Assembly (NCBI RefSeq): GCF_031626875.1
Contig: NZ_JANDMF010000001.1
Location: 186,001 to 250,000 of the forward strand
Length of the DNA: 64,000 bases
Origin: Clostridium sp031626875
GTDB lineage: Bacteria; Bacillota; Clostridia; Clostridiales; Clostridiaceae
Reading direction: 5' to 3'
How positions within the stretch are numbered: the stretch's first letter is position 1; each line of letters begins with the position of its first letter. This document shows, one piece after another, positions 18,501-27,634 of this stretch. The position numbers and the translations under genes were made by a program. Under the pieces are notes generated by a model. It ran no database searches and was not told where the DNA came from. It saw only the letters and a list, made by a program, of their open reading frames with translations.

Positions 18501-18947
18501 CAAACCAGCTGTTCCATTCACAGGAATTGGGTTTCCTTCTATGTCATAACCAGGTTTATTTATGTCAGCCATGAAACCTGTCTTTGGATTAAATCCTGGA
18601 CTACTTTGTGAAGCCCCACTAGCAGTAACACCACCATTACCAATAATAACTCGCACAATATCATGTCCAGTTCCATTCTTTTCACTAAATGCTAAGTCAA
18701 GCAAATGGCTGACTGTTTCTTGTTTACCTGCTGTAGCTAACTGTAGAAGCATACTTGAAGCAGTATATGCATAAGCAGAACCTACACCATCCATAGTCTG
18801 ATATGTTGTTTTCCAATCAGCAATAACTGGAGCTGCATAATTTACTGCCTTTGCTTGAAAAGGGACCGACATTGTAATACTCATAGAAAATGCTAGTGTA
18901 GTACCAATTAAAAATGCCAACGACTTTGTTTCCTTATTTTTCCTCAT
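15594..18947 (-). CDS. secreted multidomain GH30-like glycoside hydrolase
   Basis: This 1117-residue protein has a Sec signal peptide ending near AKA at residue 34. The catalytic part (about 40-660) is a clan GH-A barrel plus beta-sandwich. The likely acid/base is Glu318 in NINPFNEPD and the nucleophile Glu457 in IWQAEFMN. Between early barrel strands lies an unusually long insert (about 110-235). A CBM6-like segment (about 670-835, FEAEEND at its start) and a CBM4/9/22-like segment (about 845-1070, starting NGDFDTTTD) follow, then a short helical tail. It leads the xylan gene cluster and is divergent from an AraC regulator, which suggests xylan or glucuronoxylan as substrate. GH30 membership is by catalytic motifs; the subfamily cannot be set by eye. 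Confidence 0.7.
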   Translation of the reverse strand: MRKNKETKSLAFLIGTTLAFSMSITMSVPFQAKAVNYAAPVIADWKTTYQTMDGVGSAYAYTASSMLLQLATAGKQETVSHLLDLAFSEKNGTGHDIVRVIIGNGGVTASGASQSSPGFNPKTGFMADINKPGYDIEGNPIPVNGTAGLYGYKMMKASNRFYDGQTDTIWPNEPEHQSGTMVPVKDFAWDYNNWDKPIANDNGGPVNWIKESGDKPVVIKSSSRTRKEIFDVDQVWTMKQAMKYGVHTFYACMWEAPYWMSKPASAGSNVPSKIIRDDKAADGKKIYYQAYADYLVNYIKGYWEQWGIPITNINPFNEPDLEGASSSYIKELIDDYIGPTLKKAVQPGGSLYEIKNPDGKVIDFQPKLCALDGTNLEATLDKGAEVFPELDSGTNKHKYLDVTTTHLYGSVGTGTDETILKHNAEGNSNIALKPYDYTVDGSKWPSYLNGYKIWQAEFMNQDVSDGSAGAYTQRYGNQNINDAVRYSYLMTNMFTSNPGINAYLWWMTWDNNGADGSDLIRLVNTNSQQYAGHTSTLTGEYRIFKRFYGFGHFSRFMNPGDKRFSVTREPSDNLNVVGFKSSDNKDFSITVTNSNNDDSNKHLEFTLRDFPEGTKSVTVFRTSGSENQKKLEKIPVKNGKFIIDIPSASIVTIVPSEGRYATFNGLDSERDIFSTFEAEENDSDIKGNNVGNAGRTKEAVSLGNSEYLSYKNVNFADGSTNGGTVRRHLLYLTALSHATSGKGGSLLAYVLPVGTHVGSINDITSKGKRVAEILVPEGTNYGKYQAKVDTGDNGAYGHKDLYIVAALGGLQDKITVDRFLFGANDSDWSNDANNSVVTTDGNVLKNGDFDTTTDSNTDGWSVGRYSKGKFEQNVTGPTLSASTIQSYSGLSRYLKNNNTSKVAGSARLENRTSTDGQYDGIWQDVTGKMTKGERYHFNGQFLSMKDGPLDYEVAAEKPGDVKAALVYYDQSGKQLGITKIGGRDMPKPLAAREAGERAWFNGNTLVGSILEGGPLSISSFQPVNVKVANWAESSNEAFVYDEPNGTAKVIMTLYSKDGNILYADELSIVPAPDRDALRQAFKKYKGKNSSLIYETQKALTSSSITQRKVAELIKALK

Positions 18948-19067
18948 ATTGTAATCTCCTTCTTTAATTGTAAGTTATTGATAATATTTTATTGCTATAA
19001 TATAATAAACTCAATGGTCAAAAATTAGATGACTTGTACAATTTTCGAAAGGATAGTATATTTTTAT

Positions 19068-19871
19068 ATGAATTATGCTGATATTAATCCACAAATTGAA
19101 TATTTCATTAATAGACATTCCACACCTAGTTGGATTATTGAAGATGACATAACAAATTTTATTGATTTGACATATATCTTTAAAGGAAAAGCTTACTATA
19201 CTATTAATAATGCAAAATATGAATTAAATGAAGGTGATCTTATATGCATTCCAGCAGGTAGCCGTAGAAGTGCCTTTACTGATGATGAAAATTTGATGTC
19301 AAGTTATGCTCTAAATTTCCAACTGTATAATCTAACAGGTAATACTGTAGCTTTGCCATTTCCTCTAGTATCACATATTGGTAAACCAGAAGAATTGCTT
19401 TCTCTATATAATAATTTAACATTTGAATGGTTGAAAAAAAACCAAGGTTACGAATTAAAAACTCGTGCTTTACTTCTTATGATACTTCATTATTATTTTA
19501 AACATTTGTATTATAAAGATAACATTATTGATGTAGACAAACGTATTCAAAAAGCTATTAACTATATTTTAAGAAACTTGCAAAATCAAATAGAAGTAAA
19601 AGAATTGGCATCTTCCGCTGGTTTAACCACTGCCTATTTTGGCACTCTTTTTAAGAGGTACATGGGATTATCTGTTAAAGAATATATTAATCGAATGAAA
19701 ATTAATAATGCTGAAAATATTTTGTTGAGTGGTGAATTTTCTGTTCAAGAGGCTGCATATAGATGCGGTTTTGAAGACGTTTACTACTTTAGTAAGCTAT
19801 TTAAAAAAACAAAAGGATTCTCACCATCTAAAATTCTATTAGAGAAAAATAAAAGCCACCAATATTTATAG
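19068..19871 (+). CDS. AraC-family regulator with N-terminal cupin domain
   Basis: This 267-residue protein has a cupin-type ligand domain (about 15-95, including YELNEGDLICIPAGSRR) and a C-terminal double helix-turn-helix (about 165-260, KELASSAGLTTAYFGTLFKRYMG and AAYRCGFEDVYYFSKLFKKTKGFSPS). It is divergent from the secreted GH30-like gene and likely activates the xylan cluster in response to a sugar. The frame opens at an ATG at 19029 without a ribosome binding site. The ATG at 19068, preceded by GAAAGGA at 19047-19053, is preferred, though the spacing is long. Confidence 0.82.
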   Translation: MNYADINPQIEYFINRHSTPSWIIEDDITNFIDLTYIFKGKAYYTINNAKYELNEGDLICIPAGSRRSAFTDDENLMSSYALNFQLYNLTGNTVALPFPLVSHIGKPEELLSLYNNLTFEWLKKNQGYELKTRALLLMILHYYFKHLYYKDNIIDVDKRIQKAINYILRNLQNQIEVKELASSAGLTTAYFGTLFKRYMGLSVKEYINRMKINNAENILLSGEFSVQEAAYRCGFEDVYYFSKLFKKTKGFSPSKILLEKNKSHQYL

Positions 19872-19902
19872 TTATGTATATTTTATGGAATCATAAATTA
19901 AA

Positions 19903-19933
19903 AATGCACCAATCCCACAATGATTGGTGCATA
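19903..19933. terminator. bidirectional terminator between araC-type gene and galM
   Basis: A perfect 11-bp stem (19904-19914 with 19922-19932) lies between two convergent genes. The minus-strand side is followed by T5 and AT-rich sequence, so it best serves the arabinose operon. Confidence 0.75.
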
Positions 19934-19948
19934 AATTCCTAATTAACT

Positions 19949-20977
19949 TTAAGCTAATCCAAAATGATATTTTATATTATAATGTTTATTTTTATCAGCC
20001 TTTAGTACAATGTCCCCAAAACCTTCATGATTAATTGCATCTGGTAAAGTTTGAGGCTCTAATGCAACTGCCATATGTTTTTCTATACTCTTACCATTCA
20101 TTTTGAAATTATCATAATCATAGTTTAAAGTATAAACAATTAATGCATTTCGTTCTGATTCAATATCTAATCTTATTCCTGTATCTTCACTAGTTAAAGT
20201 AGTAATATTTTTACTATTAACTTTAAATGGATGATCTATTCCATCTAATTTTAATTCCTTTTTAAAACTCTCTATTACCTTCATTAAATCCTTTGGCTTT
20301 CTAAAATCAAAAGGTGTTTCCTTAACATTTTTAAGATTTCCTGTAGGTATATTATCAGTTCTAAGTTCTCCAACATAGTCTGAATTAATTTTTAAGGTAT
20401 GATTTCTTAGTAAATTATCAAAATTACCACTTAAATTGAAATAAGAATGTATAGTTGGATTAAATAACGTATCCTTATCTGAAACTGCCTCAAAATCAAT
20501 ATTTAAATCATTATTATCATTTAAAGAATAGGTGATTTTAACTTTCATATTACCAGGAAACCCATCATGCTCTTCTTTAATAATTTTATAAAAGGTTACA
20601 CTATTATTACTTTCAGAAATCTCACTTTCCCAATTAAATGAATTAAAGCCATGAGTACCTCCATGAAGAAGATTTTCTCCTTCATTTGGTTCTACCTTAT
20701 ACCTTTTCCCTTTAATCTCAAATTCACCTTTTTCTATACGTCCAGCCACACGCCCTATAGCTGCTGCTGAAAATATTTTTGTATCTTTTAAATAGTAATC
20801 TAAATTATCAAATCCTAGCAATACATTAACTGGATTATTATTTTTATCTAAAGCATAAATTTCTGTTAAAGTAGCTCCATGAGAAATGCATGAAAATTTC
20901 ATGCCATTTTTATTATTTATAGTGTACTTATACACAGGCTTTTCTTTAGATTGTCCACAAATTTCTTTTTCAATCAC
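19949..20977 (-). CDS. galM: aldose 1-epimerase (mutarotase)
   Basis: This 342-residue cytoplasmic enzyme interconverts alpha and beta anomers of aldoses such as arabinose, xylose, glucose or galactose. GRVAGRIEKG, the catalytic-base region NLLHGGTHGFNSFNWE with its conserved histidine, HSYFNLSG with the second histidine, and LEPQTLPDAINHEGFGD near the C-terminus mark the GalM family. It is the last gene of the araB-araD-araA-tal-tkt unit, 13 bases after tkt, where it would supply the anomer used by the isomerase. Confidence 0.9.
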   Translation of the reverse strand: MIEKEICGQSKEKPVYKYTINNKNGMKFSCISHGATLTEIYALDKNNNPVNVLLGFDNLDYYLKDTKIFSAAAIGRVAGRIEKGEFEIKGKRYKVEPNEGENLLHGGTHGFNSFNWESEISESNNSVTFYKIIKEEHDGFPGNMKVKITYSLNDNNDLNIDFEAVSDKDTLFNPTIHSYFNLSGNFDNLLRNHTLKINSDYVGELRTDNIPTGNLKNVKETPFDFRKPKDLMKVIESFKKELKLDGIDHPFKVNSKNITTLTSEDTGIRLDIESERNALIVYTLNYDYDNFKMNGKSIEKHMAVALEPQTLPDAINHEGFGDIVLKADKNKHYNIKYHFGLA

Positions 20978-20990
20978 ATTTCTCCCACCT

Positions 20991-22982
20991 TTATTTTAAA
21001 TTTTCTAAAACTTTCTTAGCTTTTTCTACTACATTTTCTATAGTAAATCCAAATTCTTTAAATAAAACTTCTGCCTTTCCTGATGCTCCAAATGTCTTCA
21101 TTCCTATTACTTCCCCATCAAGGCCTACATATTTATGCCACCCAAAAGGTGATGCAGCTTCTACAGCAACTCTTGCCCTAACCTTTTTAGGTAATACTGA
21201 ATTCCTATACTCTTCACTTTGCTCTTCAAATAATTCAAAAGAAGGCATACTAACAACTCTTGCATCTATATTTTCTTTTTCTAATTCTTTTGCAGCATTA
21301 AAAATAAGTTCAACTTCAGAACCTGAAGCCATTAATATAATATCTGGATTTTCTTTATTTTTTGAATTTTTAAGTATATATCCACCCTTTAATGCTTTTT
21401 TACCTGATCCCTCATATAAAGGTAGTGTTTGTCTTGTAAGAACTAAGGAAGTTGGTCCTTTTTTACTATTTATCGCACAGTACCAAGCTACAGCAGTTTC
21501 ATTTGAATCAGCTGGTCTAAATGTAGTCATATTAGGGATTGATCTAAGTGCTGCTAATTGTTCAATAGGTTCATGAGTTGGTCCATCTTCTCCTACTCCA
21601 ATACTGTCATGAGTTAACACATAAGTAATTGGAAGTTTCATTAAAGCTGAAAGTCTCATTGCTCCCTTCATATAATCACTAAATACAAAGAATGTACCAA
21701 CAAATACTTTAAGCCCTCCATGTAAATACATTCCATTAGCAATAGCAGCCATAGCATGTTCTCTTACACCAAAATGCATATTAGATCCTTTTCTATTTTC
21801 TGCTGAAAAGTCTCCTCTACCTTCCATATATGTTTTATTTGATGGTGCTAAATCTGCAGAACCGCCTATAAGGTTAGGAAGAAGTTTTGCAAGTCTATTG
21901 ATTATAACCCCTGAGGATTGTCTTGTAGCCATTGGCTTATCAAATTTCCAGAACTCATCTTCTTCTAAAAGATTAACTTCTCCCACTCCACTAAACCAAA
22001 GTTCCCATTCTTTAGCTAAAGCTGGATATTCTTTTTCATATTCTTTAAATAAATTTTTCCATTTAATTTCTTCTTTTTCAGCTTTTACTTTGAATTCTTC
22101 TCTAAAAGCCCTTACCTCATTTGGAATAGTAAAAGGTTCATAATTCCAATTTAAGTTTTCTTTTGTAAGTTTTAGATTTTCTTCTCCTAAAGCTTCCCCA
22201 TGTGCTGATGGTGTTCCTTGTTTACTAGGACATCCAAAACCTATTATGTTTTTGACAATTATTATTGAAGGTTTATTTTCTTCCTTTTTAGCTGCCTCAA
22301 TAGCTGAATCTATCTTCTTTATATCATTTCCATCATCTACATTTATAACTTGCCATCCATATGCTTCATATCTTAAAGCAACATTTTCTCTGAAAGCAAT
22401 ATCTGTATTACCTTCTATAGATATATTGTTTGAATCATATAAAACTATTAATTTTCCTAGTCCTAGAGTTCCAGCTAAAGAGCTAGCTTCACCTGAAATT
22501 CCTTCCATTAAACATCCATCACCAGCTATAGCATAAGTATAATGATCTACGATCTTATAATCTTCCCTATTAAATTTTTTTGCTAAATAGGTTTCTCCTA
22601 TAGCCATACCAACTGCATTACAAATTCCTTGTCCTAGTGGTCCTGTAGTTGTTTCTATTCCATGAGTATGCCTATATTCAGGATGTCCAGGAGTTTTACT
22701 TCCATATTGTCTAAAATTCTTAATGTCCTCTTCACTTACATCATATCCAAATATATTAAGTAAAGAATATAAAAGCATTGAACCATGCCCTGCAGAAAGT
22801 ACAAATCTATCTCTATCTCTCCAATCTGCATTTCCTGGATTATGTTTTAGATGTCTACCCCAAAGTGTATAAGCCATTGTTGCACAACCTAAAGGCAAGC
22901 CTGGATGTCCAGACTTTGCCTTTTCAATAGCTTCTGCTGAAAGTATTCTTATTGTATTTATAGCTAATTTATCTCTTTCCAT
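20991..22982 (-). CDS. tkt: transketolase
   Basis: This 663-residue thiamine-diphosphate enzyme moves two-carbon units between pentose and other sugar phosphates. The N-terminal TPP domain has HPGLPLGCA, GPLGQGI and the diphosphate/Mg motif GDGCLMEG followed by the NN of SNNIS. The pyrimidine domain has GGSADLAPSN and GVREHAM with the catalytic glutamate, then the C-terminal domain. It sits within the arabinose operon with transaldolase, so pentose influx and the non-oxidative pentose phosphate pathway are induced together. Confidence 0.95.
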   Translation of the reverse strand: MERDKLAINTIRILSAEAIEKAKSGHPGLPLGCATMAYTLWGRHLKHNPGNADWRDRDRFVLSAGHGSMLLYSLLNIFGYDVSEEDIKNFRQYGSKTPGHPEYRHTHGIETTTGPLGQGICNAVGMAIGETYLAKKFNREDYKIVDHYTYAIAGDGCLMEGISGEASSLAGTLGLGKLIVLYDSNNISIEGNTDIAFRENVALRYEAYGWQVINVDDGNDIKKIDSAIEAAKKEENKPSIIIVKNIIGFGCPSKQGTPSAHGEALGEENLKLTKENLNWNYEPFTIPNEVRAFREEFKVKAEKEEIKWKNLFKEYEKEYPALAKEWELWFSGVGEVNLLEEDEFWKFDKPMATRQSSGVIINRLAKLLPNLIGGSADLAPSNKTYMEGRGDFSAENRKGSNMHFGVREHAMAAIANGMYLHGGLKVFVGTFFVFSDYMKGAMRLSALMKLPITYVLTHDSIGVGEDGPTHEPIEQLAALRSIPNMTTFRPADSNETAVAWYCAINSKKGPTSLVLTRQTLPLYEGSGKKALKGGYILKNSKNKENPDIILMASGSEVELIFNAAKELEKENIDARVVSMPSFELFEEQSEEYRNSVLPKKVRARVAVEAASPFGWHKYVGLDGEVIGMKTFGASGKAEVLFKEFGFTIENVVEKAKKVLENLK

Positions 22983-23003
22983 AAAGCTACCCTCCTTTAT
23001 TTC

Positions 23004-23648
23004 TTATTTAAATGCTTCTTCCCAATCCTTCATAAATCTCTCTATTCCTGCATCAGTAAGAGGATGTTTAACTAATTGTTTTAAAACTTTATATGGAATT
23101 GTACCTATATGTGCCCCAGCTTCTGCAGCATCAACTACATGTTTTGGACTTCTTATACTTGCAGCTATTATTTCTGTTTCTATACCATGAATCTCAAAAA
23201 TATTAACAATAGAATTTATTAACTCCATTGAATCTGAAGATATATCATCTAATCTTCCAAGAAAAGGACTTACAAAGGTAGCTCCTGCTTTTGCTGCAAG
23301 AAGAGCTTGACCTGCTGAAAATATAAGTGTTACATTTGTCTTTATTCCTTCTTTAGATAACACTTTTACAGCTTTTAATCCTTCTTCTGTTATTGGTATT
23401 TTTACTACCATATTTTTATGGATTTTAGCTATTTCTCTTCCTTCTTTAATCATTCCTTCTGCATCTAAAGCAATAACTTCTCCACTTATAGGCCCGTCTA
23501 CTATAGATGTAATCTCTTGTATAACTTCATTAAAGTCTCTGCCTTCCTTTGCTATAAGTGAAGGATTTGTTGTTACTCCACAAATTATTCCCATATCATT
23601 AGCTTCTTTTATTTCATCAACATTAGCTGTATCTATAAATAACTTCAT
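23004..23648 (-). CDS. tal: transaldolase, short (FSA-like) form
   Basis: This 214-residue TIM-barrel aldolase belongs to the short transaldolase/fructose-6-phosphate aldolase subfamily. The Schiff-base lysine is in MVVKIPITEEG, with TNPSLIAKEG and TNVTLIFSAGQALLAAKAGA as family blocks. FVSPFLGRLDD has phenylalanine where E. coli fructose-6-phosphate aldolase has the tyrosine linked to aldolase activity, which favours true transaldolase function. It lies between araA and tkt on the same strand. Confidence 0.9.
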   Translation of the reverse strand: MKLFIDTANVDEIKEANDMGIICGVTTNPSLIAKEGRDFNEVIQEITSIVDGPISGEVIALDAEGMIKEGREIAKIHKNMVVKIPITEEGLKAVKVLSKEGIKTNVTLIFSAGQALLAAKAGATFVSPFLGRLDDISSDSMELINSIVNIFEIHGIETEIIAASIRSPKHVVDAAEAGAHIGTIPYKVLKQLVKHPLTDAGIERFMKDWEEAFK

Positions 23649-23673
23649 TTTTTCTCCTCCTAAATATAAAGAT

Positions 23674-25140
23674 CTATTTTGTTGTTTTTTCTATAATATC
23701 TCTAAGTTTTGTATTTCTATCTATAATTACAGTTTCAAGTCCTACCATACGGCTCCAATCATATATTTGTTCAACAGATAACTCTAGAGATACAACTGTA
23801 TGATGTCCACCACCTGCATATATCCAAGCTTTCACTCCATCTAAGAAATTAGGTTCTGGCTTCCATACCATTTTTGCAACTGGTAAATTAGGCATGTCTT
23901 CATCTGGTTCTACAGCAGTTAATTCATTTATAATTAATCTATAATGAGTACCTAAATCTAACATAGATACAGCTACACCATTTCCTGTTGATCCATTAAA
24001 TATTAAACGAGCTGGATCTTCTTTATCACCTATTCCTAGTGGTTTAACAACAACTTTTGGTCTATCTGATGCAAATGTAGGGTCAACTTCTAACATATGA
24101 GCACCTAATACTTTTTCATTTCCACTTTGTAATTCATATGTGTAATCTTCCATGAACCCAGTTTTAGTGTTATTTGTCATAACCTTTAACATTCTATCTA
24201 AAGCTGCAGTTTTCCAATCTCCTTCACCTGCAAATCCATAACCTTCTGCATTTAAACGTTGAACTGCTAATCCAGGTAATTGTTTCATTCCATAAAGATC
24301 TTCGAAGTTTGTACAGAATGCATTATAATTTCCTCTATCTAAGAAAGTCCTTAATGCTATTTCGATTTTTATTTGCTCTTTAACTTGCTTTTCATAATAT
24401 GCTGGATCATTTTCTCCAGGTTCTAAAATATATAGTTCTTCAAATTCTTTGTATGTCTTGTTGATTTCATTTTCTGAAACCTTATCCATTTCAGCTACTA
24501 AATCACCTATAGCAAAATAATCCACAGTCCATCCAAATTGAATTTGAGCTTCTACTTTATCTCCTTCAGTAACTGCAACATTACGCATATTATCACCAAA
24601 ACGAGCAACTTTAATATCTTGGCTAGCTATATATCCTGATGCTACCTTCATCCAATCAGCTACTTCTTTTTGGATATTTTTATCTTTCCAATAACCTACA
24701 ACAACCTTATTGTTTTTATTAAGTCTTGCATTAATAAATCCATATTCTCTATCACCATGAGCACTTTGATGTAAATTCATATAATCCATGTCTATTTGTT
24801 TCCAAGGGATATTTTTATTAAATTGAGTTGCTAGATGTAATAATGGCTTTTGTAAAATTTTAGTTCCTGCAATCCACATTTTTGCTGGTGAAAAAGTATG
24901 CATCCATGTGATTACTCCTGCCACTTCATCTCTATAGTTAACTTCTTTCATTATCTTTTTTATTTCATCAGAGGATGTTGCTAAAGATTTAAATACTATT
25001 TCATAAGGCAAATTTGCACTCTTATTTAATTCATCTACAATTTCTTGTGAGTCTTTTCTAACTTCAGCTAAAGCTTCTTCACCATATAAGTGCTGACTCC
25101 CTACAACAAACCAAAATTCCATTTTATTATTTTTTAACAT
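23674..25140 (-). CDS. araA: L-arabinose isomerase
   Basis: This 488-residue Mn-dependent enzyme converts L-arabinose to L-ribulose. It begins FWFVVGSQHLYGEEAL, the typical AraA N-terminus. The metal-binding glutamates lie in GYGFAGEGDWK and in the HMLEVDPTFA block. WIYAGGGHHTVVS near the C-terminus holds a metal-binding histidine. Its start is only 4 bases past the araD stop, so it is translated in one unit with araD and araB. Confidence 0.96.
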   Translation of the reverse strand: MLKNNKMEFWFVVGSQHLYGEEALAEVRKDSQEIVDELNKSANLPYEIVFKSLATSSDEIKKIMKEVNYRDEVAGVITWMHTFSPAKMWIAGTKILQKPLLHLATQFNKNIPWKQIDMDYMNLHQSAHGDREYGFINARLNKNNKVVVGYWKDKNIQKEVADWMKVASGYIASQDIKVARFGDNMRNVAVTEGDKVEAQIQFGWTVDYFAIGDLVAEMDKVSENEINKTYKEFEELYILEPGENDPAYYEKQVKEQIKIEIALRTFLDRGNYNAFCTNFEDLYGMKQLPGLAVQRLNAEGYGFAGEGDWKTAALDRMLKVMTNNTKTGFMEDYTYELQSGNEKVLGAHMLEVDPTFASDRPKVVVKPLGIGDKEDPARLIFNGSTGNGVAVSMLDLGTHYRLIINELTAVEPDEDMPNLPVAKMVWKPEPNFLDGVKAWIYAGGGHHTVVSLELSVEQIYDWSRMVGLETVIIDRNTKLRDIIEKTTK

Positions 25141-25143
25141 AAC

Positions 25144-25857
25144 TTATCTCTCCTTTTTACTTGTATTTTGTCCATAATATGCACTTTCTCCATGCTTACG
25201 GAAAAAGTGTTTATCTAATAACGATTTGTTCATCCTAATATTTTCTGGATTTAGCTGCAATGAATGATATGTCATCTTTGCTACCTCTTCTAATACAACT
25301 GAATTGTGAACAGCATTTTCTGGATTTGTTCCCCAAGTAAATGGTCCATGATCATTTACTAAAACGCCTGGCATATAATCAGGATTTATATTACTATTTT
25401 TAAAAGTTTCAACTATAACATTACCTGTTTCTTTTTCATATTCACCTTCAATTTCTCCAGCTGTCATTTGGCGTGTTACAGGTACATCTCCATAAAAATA
25501 GTCTCCCTGTGTAGTTCCTGCTGCTGGAATTACCATTCCTGCCTGAGCAAATGAAACTGCCCAAGGTGAATGTGTGTGTACAATTCCCTTTATATTGGGA
25601 AAAGCTTTATATAATACTAAATGTGTTGCTGTATCACTTGATGGATTTAAATTTCCTTCAACTATCTTTCCATCTAAATCTACCACAACCATATCACTAG
25701 CTTTCATTTCTGAATATTCAACACCACTTGGTTTAATGACTACAAGCCCTTTCTCTCTATCGATTCCACTTACATTTCCCCATGTGAATGTTATTAATCT
25801 ATATTTAGGAAGTAATAAATTAGCTTCTAATACTTCTTCCTTTAATCTTTCTAACAT
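25144..25857 (-). CDS. araD: L-ribulose-5-phosphate 4-epimerase
   Basis: This 237-residue class II aldolase-fold enzyme turns L-ribulose 5-phosphate into D-xylulose 5-phosphate, the entry to the pentose phosphate pathway. TWGNVSGIDR binds phosphate, HTHSPWAVSFAQAG carries the zinc-binding histidines, and VNDHGPFTWG and the tail HGESAYYGQ are typical of AraD. It is 5 bases downstream of araB and 3 bases upstream of araA. Confidence 0.96.
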   Translation of the reverse strand: MLERLKEEVLEANLLLPKYRLITFTWGNVSGIDREKGLVVIKPSGVEYSEMKASDMVVVDLDGKIVEGNLNPSSDTATHLVLYKAFPNIKGIVHTHSPWAVSFAQAGMVIPAAGTTQGDYFYGDVPVTRQMTAGEIEGEYEKETGNVIVETFKNSNINPDYMPGVLVNDHGPFTWGTNPENAVHNSVVLEEVAKMTYHSLQLNPENIRMNKSLLDKHFFRKHGESAYYGQNTSKKER

Positions 25858-25862
25858 AAACT

Positions 25863-27548
25863 TTAACCTCTCTTTGCAGCATTCTCCTTAATCTTCTTAA
25901 GATGCTTCATTACATCATTTTCTCCACGTCCAAAATAGTCATGTAATTTTACATACTCTCTATAAATAGCTTCATATCTCTTTACATTTTCAGGAACAGG
26001 CTTTATAGACTCTTCTCTAAGTCTTGTCATTTTTTTAGATGCTTCTTCAATAGAATCAAAACCACCAAGTTCTTTTCCAGCTGCAACTGCTGCAAACATA
26101 GCAGCACCTATTGCAGGAGCTTGAAGATGTTCGGCTATAAATATTTCTTTTCCTGTTATATCAGCATATATTTGATTTAACATTTGATTTTTATGAGGTA
26201 ATCCTCCACAAACAATAAGCTTGTCAATCTTAATATCATTTTCTTCAAAATTATCTATAATTAATCTCTTACCAAAAGCTGTAGCTTCTATTAATGCTCT
26301 GTAGATTTCTTCTGGCTTTGTTTCAAGATTCATACCAAAGATTAGTCCTGTAAGGTCTGTATCTACAAGAATTGATCTATTTCCATTCCACCAATCAAGA
26401 GCTAATAGTCCACTTTCACCAATCTTTAATTTCTTGGCTTTCTCTTCTAGTAATTGATGAATATTCATATTTCTTTCATCTGCTTCTTTAAAATATCTTT
26501 CTGGAACTTGATTTTTAACAAACCAAGCAAATATATCTCCAACAGCATTTTGTCCTGACTCATAAGCATAATACCCTGGTACTGCCCCATCTTTTACTAC
26601 TCCACATATACCTGGAACTGGAACTTCTTTATTTCCAAGTGTAATATCACAGGTTGAAGTTCCCATAATATTTAACATTGTTCCTGCTTCAATAACTCCT
26701 GTTGGTGCCACTGATACATGAGCATCTACATTACCAACAGCTACTGGAATGCCTGTATTTAACCCTGTTGCATCTGCTACCTTTGATAAAAGATTGCCTG
26801 CCTTTGTTCCTACTGGATAAAATTTCATTCCAATTTTCTCTTCTATAACGTTTTCCATCAATGGATTTAAAGCTTTAAAAAATTCCTTGCTTGGAAATCC
26901 TGTTTCTGCATTCCAAATAGCTTTGTATCCAGCAGTTGTTGCATTACGCATTTCTACTCCAGTTAATTGCCATGTAATCCAATCTGTAGCTTCTATAAAT
27001 CTATCCATCTCTTTATAAACTTCTGGTGCTTCTTCAGCGATTTGCATTAGTTTTGGGAATACCCATTCAGATGAAATCTTTCCTCCATAATACTTTAGCC
27101 AAGCTTCATTGCGTTCTCTTGCAATAGCATTTAATCTATCAGCTTGTCCTTGTGCAGCGTGATGTTTCCAAAGTTTTACCCATGCATGAGGATTATCGTG
27201 CCATCTATCAAGATTCATTAATGGAGTTCCATCTGCCTTAACAGGAAGAACAGTGCAAGATGTGAAATCAACAGATACACCTATGATGTCATCTTTTGAT
27301 ATTGTCTTACAAGCCTCTTGAACTGCCTTTTTAACAGTTTCAACAAAACAATTATAATAATCATTTGGATTCTGAAGTGCCCAGTCATTACCTAATTTAA
27401 TATTGGTATCTGGTAGATGTTCATCTATAACTGCATCAGGATAATCCATAACTTCTGATGATAAAACTTCACCATCTTCTAATCTAACTACTACTGCTCT
27501 TGCAGATAAAGACCCAAAATCAACTCCTACTGTATACTTATTTGCCAT
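25863..27548 (-). CDS. araB: L-ribulokinase
   Basis: This 561-residue FGGY-family kinase phosphorylates L-ribulose. The N-terminal YTVGVDFGSLSARAVVV is the ATPase phosphate-1 motif. FIEATDWITWQLTG, GNVDAHVS and the C-terminal IVCGGLPHKNQMLNQIYADITG follow in the usual FGGY order. The frame opens at 27560, but that ATG abuts the AAAAGG Shine-Dalgarno, so the ATG at 27546-27548 is favoured. First gene of the ara operon, behind a promoter whose spacer is an AraR operator and with a cre site between promoter and start. Confidence 0.95.
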   Translation of the reverse strand: MANKYTVGVDFGSLSARAVVVRLEDGEVLSSEVMDYPDAVIDEHLPDTNIKLGNDWALQNPNDYYNCFVETVKKAVQEACKTISKDDIIGVSVDFTSCTVLPVKADGTPLMNLDRWHDNPHAWVKLWKHHAAQGQADRLNAIARERNEAWLKYYGGKISSEWVFPKLMQIAEEAPEVYKEMDRFIEATDWITWQLTGVEMRNATTAGYKAIWNAETGFPSKEFFKALNPLMENVIEEKIGMKFYPVGTKAGNLLSKVADATGLNTGIPVAVGNVDAHVSVAPTGVIEAGTMLNIMGTSTCDITLGNKEVPVPGICGVVKDGAVPGYYAYESGQNAVGDIFAWFVKNQVPERYFKEADERNMNIHQLLEEKAKKLKIGESGLLALDWWNGNRSILVDTDLTGLIFGMNLETKPEEIYRALIEATAFGKRLIIDNFEENDIKIDKLIVCGGLPHKNQMLNQIYADITGKEIFIAEHLQAPAIGAAMFAAVAAGKELGGFDSIEEASKKMTRLREESIKPVPENVKRYEAIYREYVKLHDYFGRGENDVMKHLKKIKENAAKRG

Positions 27549-27571
27549 TTTACCAACCATCCTTTTTTTAA

Positions 27572-27586
27572 GTTAATCGCTTTCAT
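27572..27586 (-). promoter_or_regulatory. cre site downstream of the araB promoter
   Basis: On the minus strand ATGAAAGCGATTAAC matches the CcpA catabolite-response consensus closely. It lies just downstream of the araB -10 element, where bound CcpA would block initiation or elongation. Confidence 0.65.
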
Positions 27587-27592
27587 AATAAA

Positions 27593-27621
27593 AGCATAGT
27601 ATTTATACGTATAAATGTCAA
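27593..27621 (-). promoter_or_regulatory. araB operon promoter
   Basis: On the minus strand TTGACA (27616-27621) and TATGCT (27593-27598) are separated by exactly 17 bp. The spacer is the AraR palindrome, so repressor and polymerase cannot bind together. Confidence 0.75.
27601..27616. promoter_or_regulatory. AraR operator 1 (araB promoter)
   Basis: ATTTATACGTATAAAT is a perfect 16-bp palindrome of the AraR type (core TATACGTATA). It fills the spacer of the araB promoter. Two further copies lie at 27635 and 28871, all flanking araR. Confidence 0.8.
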
Positions 27622-27634
27622 TAACTATTTCAAA

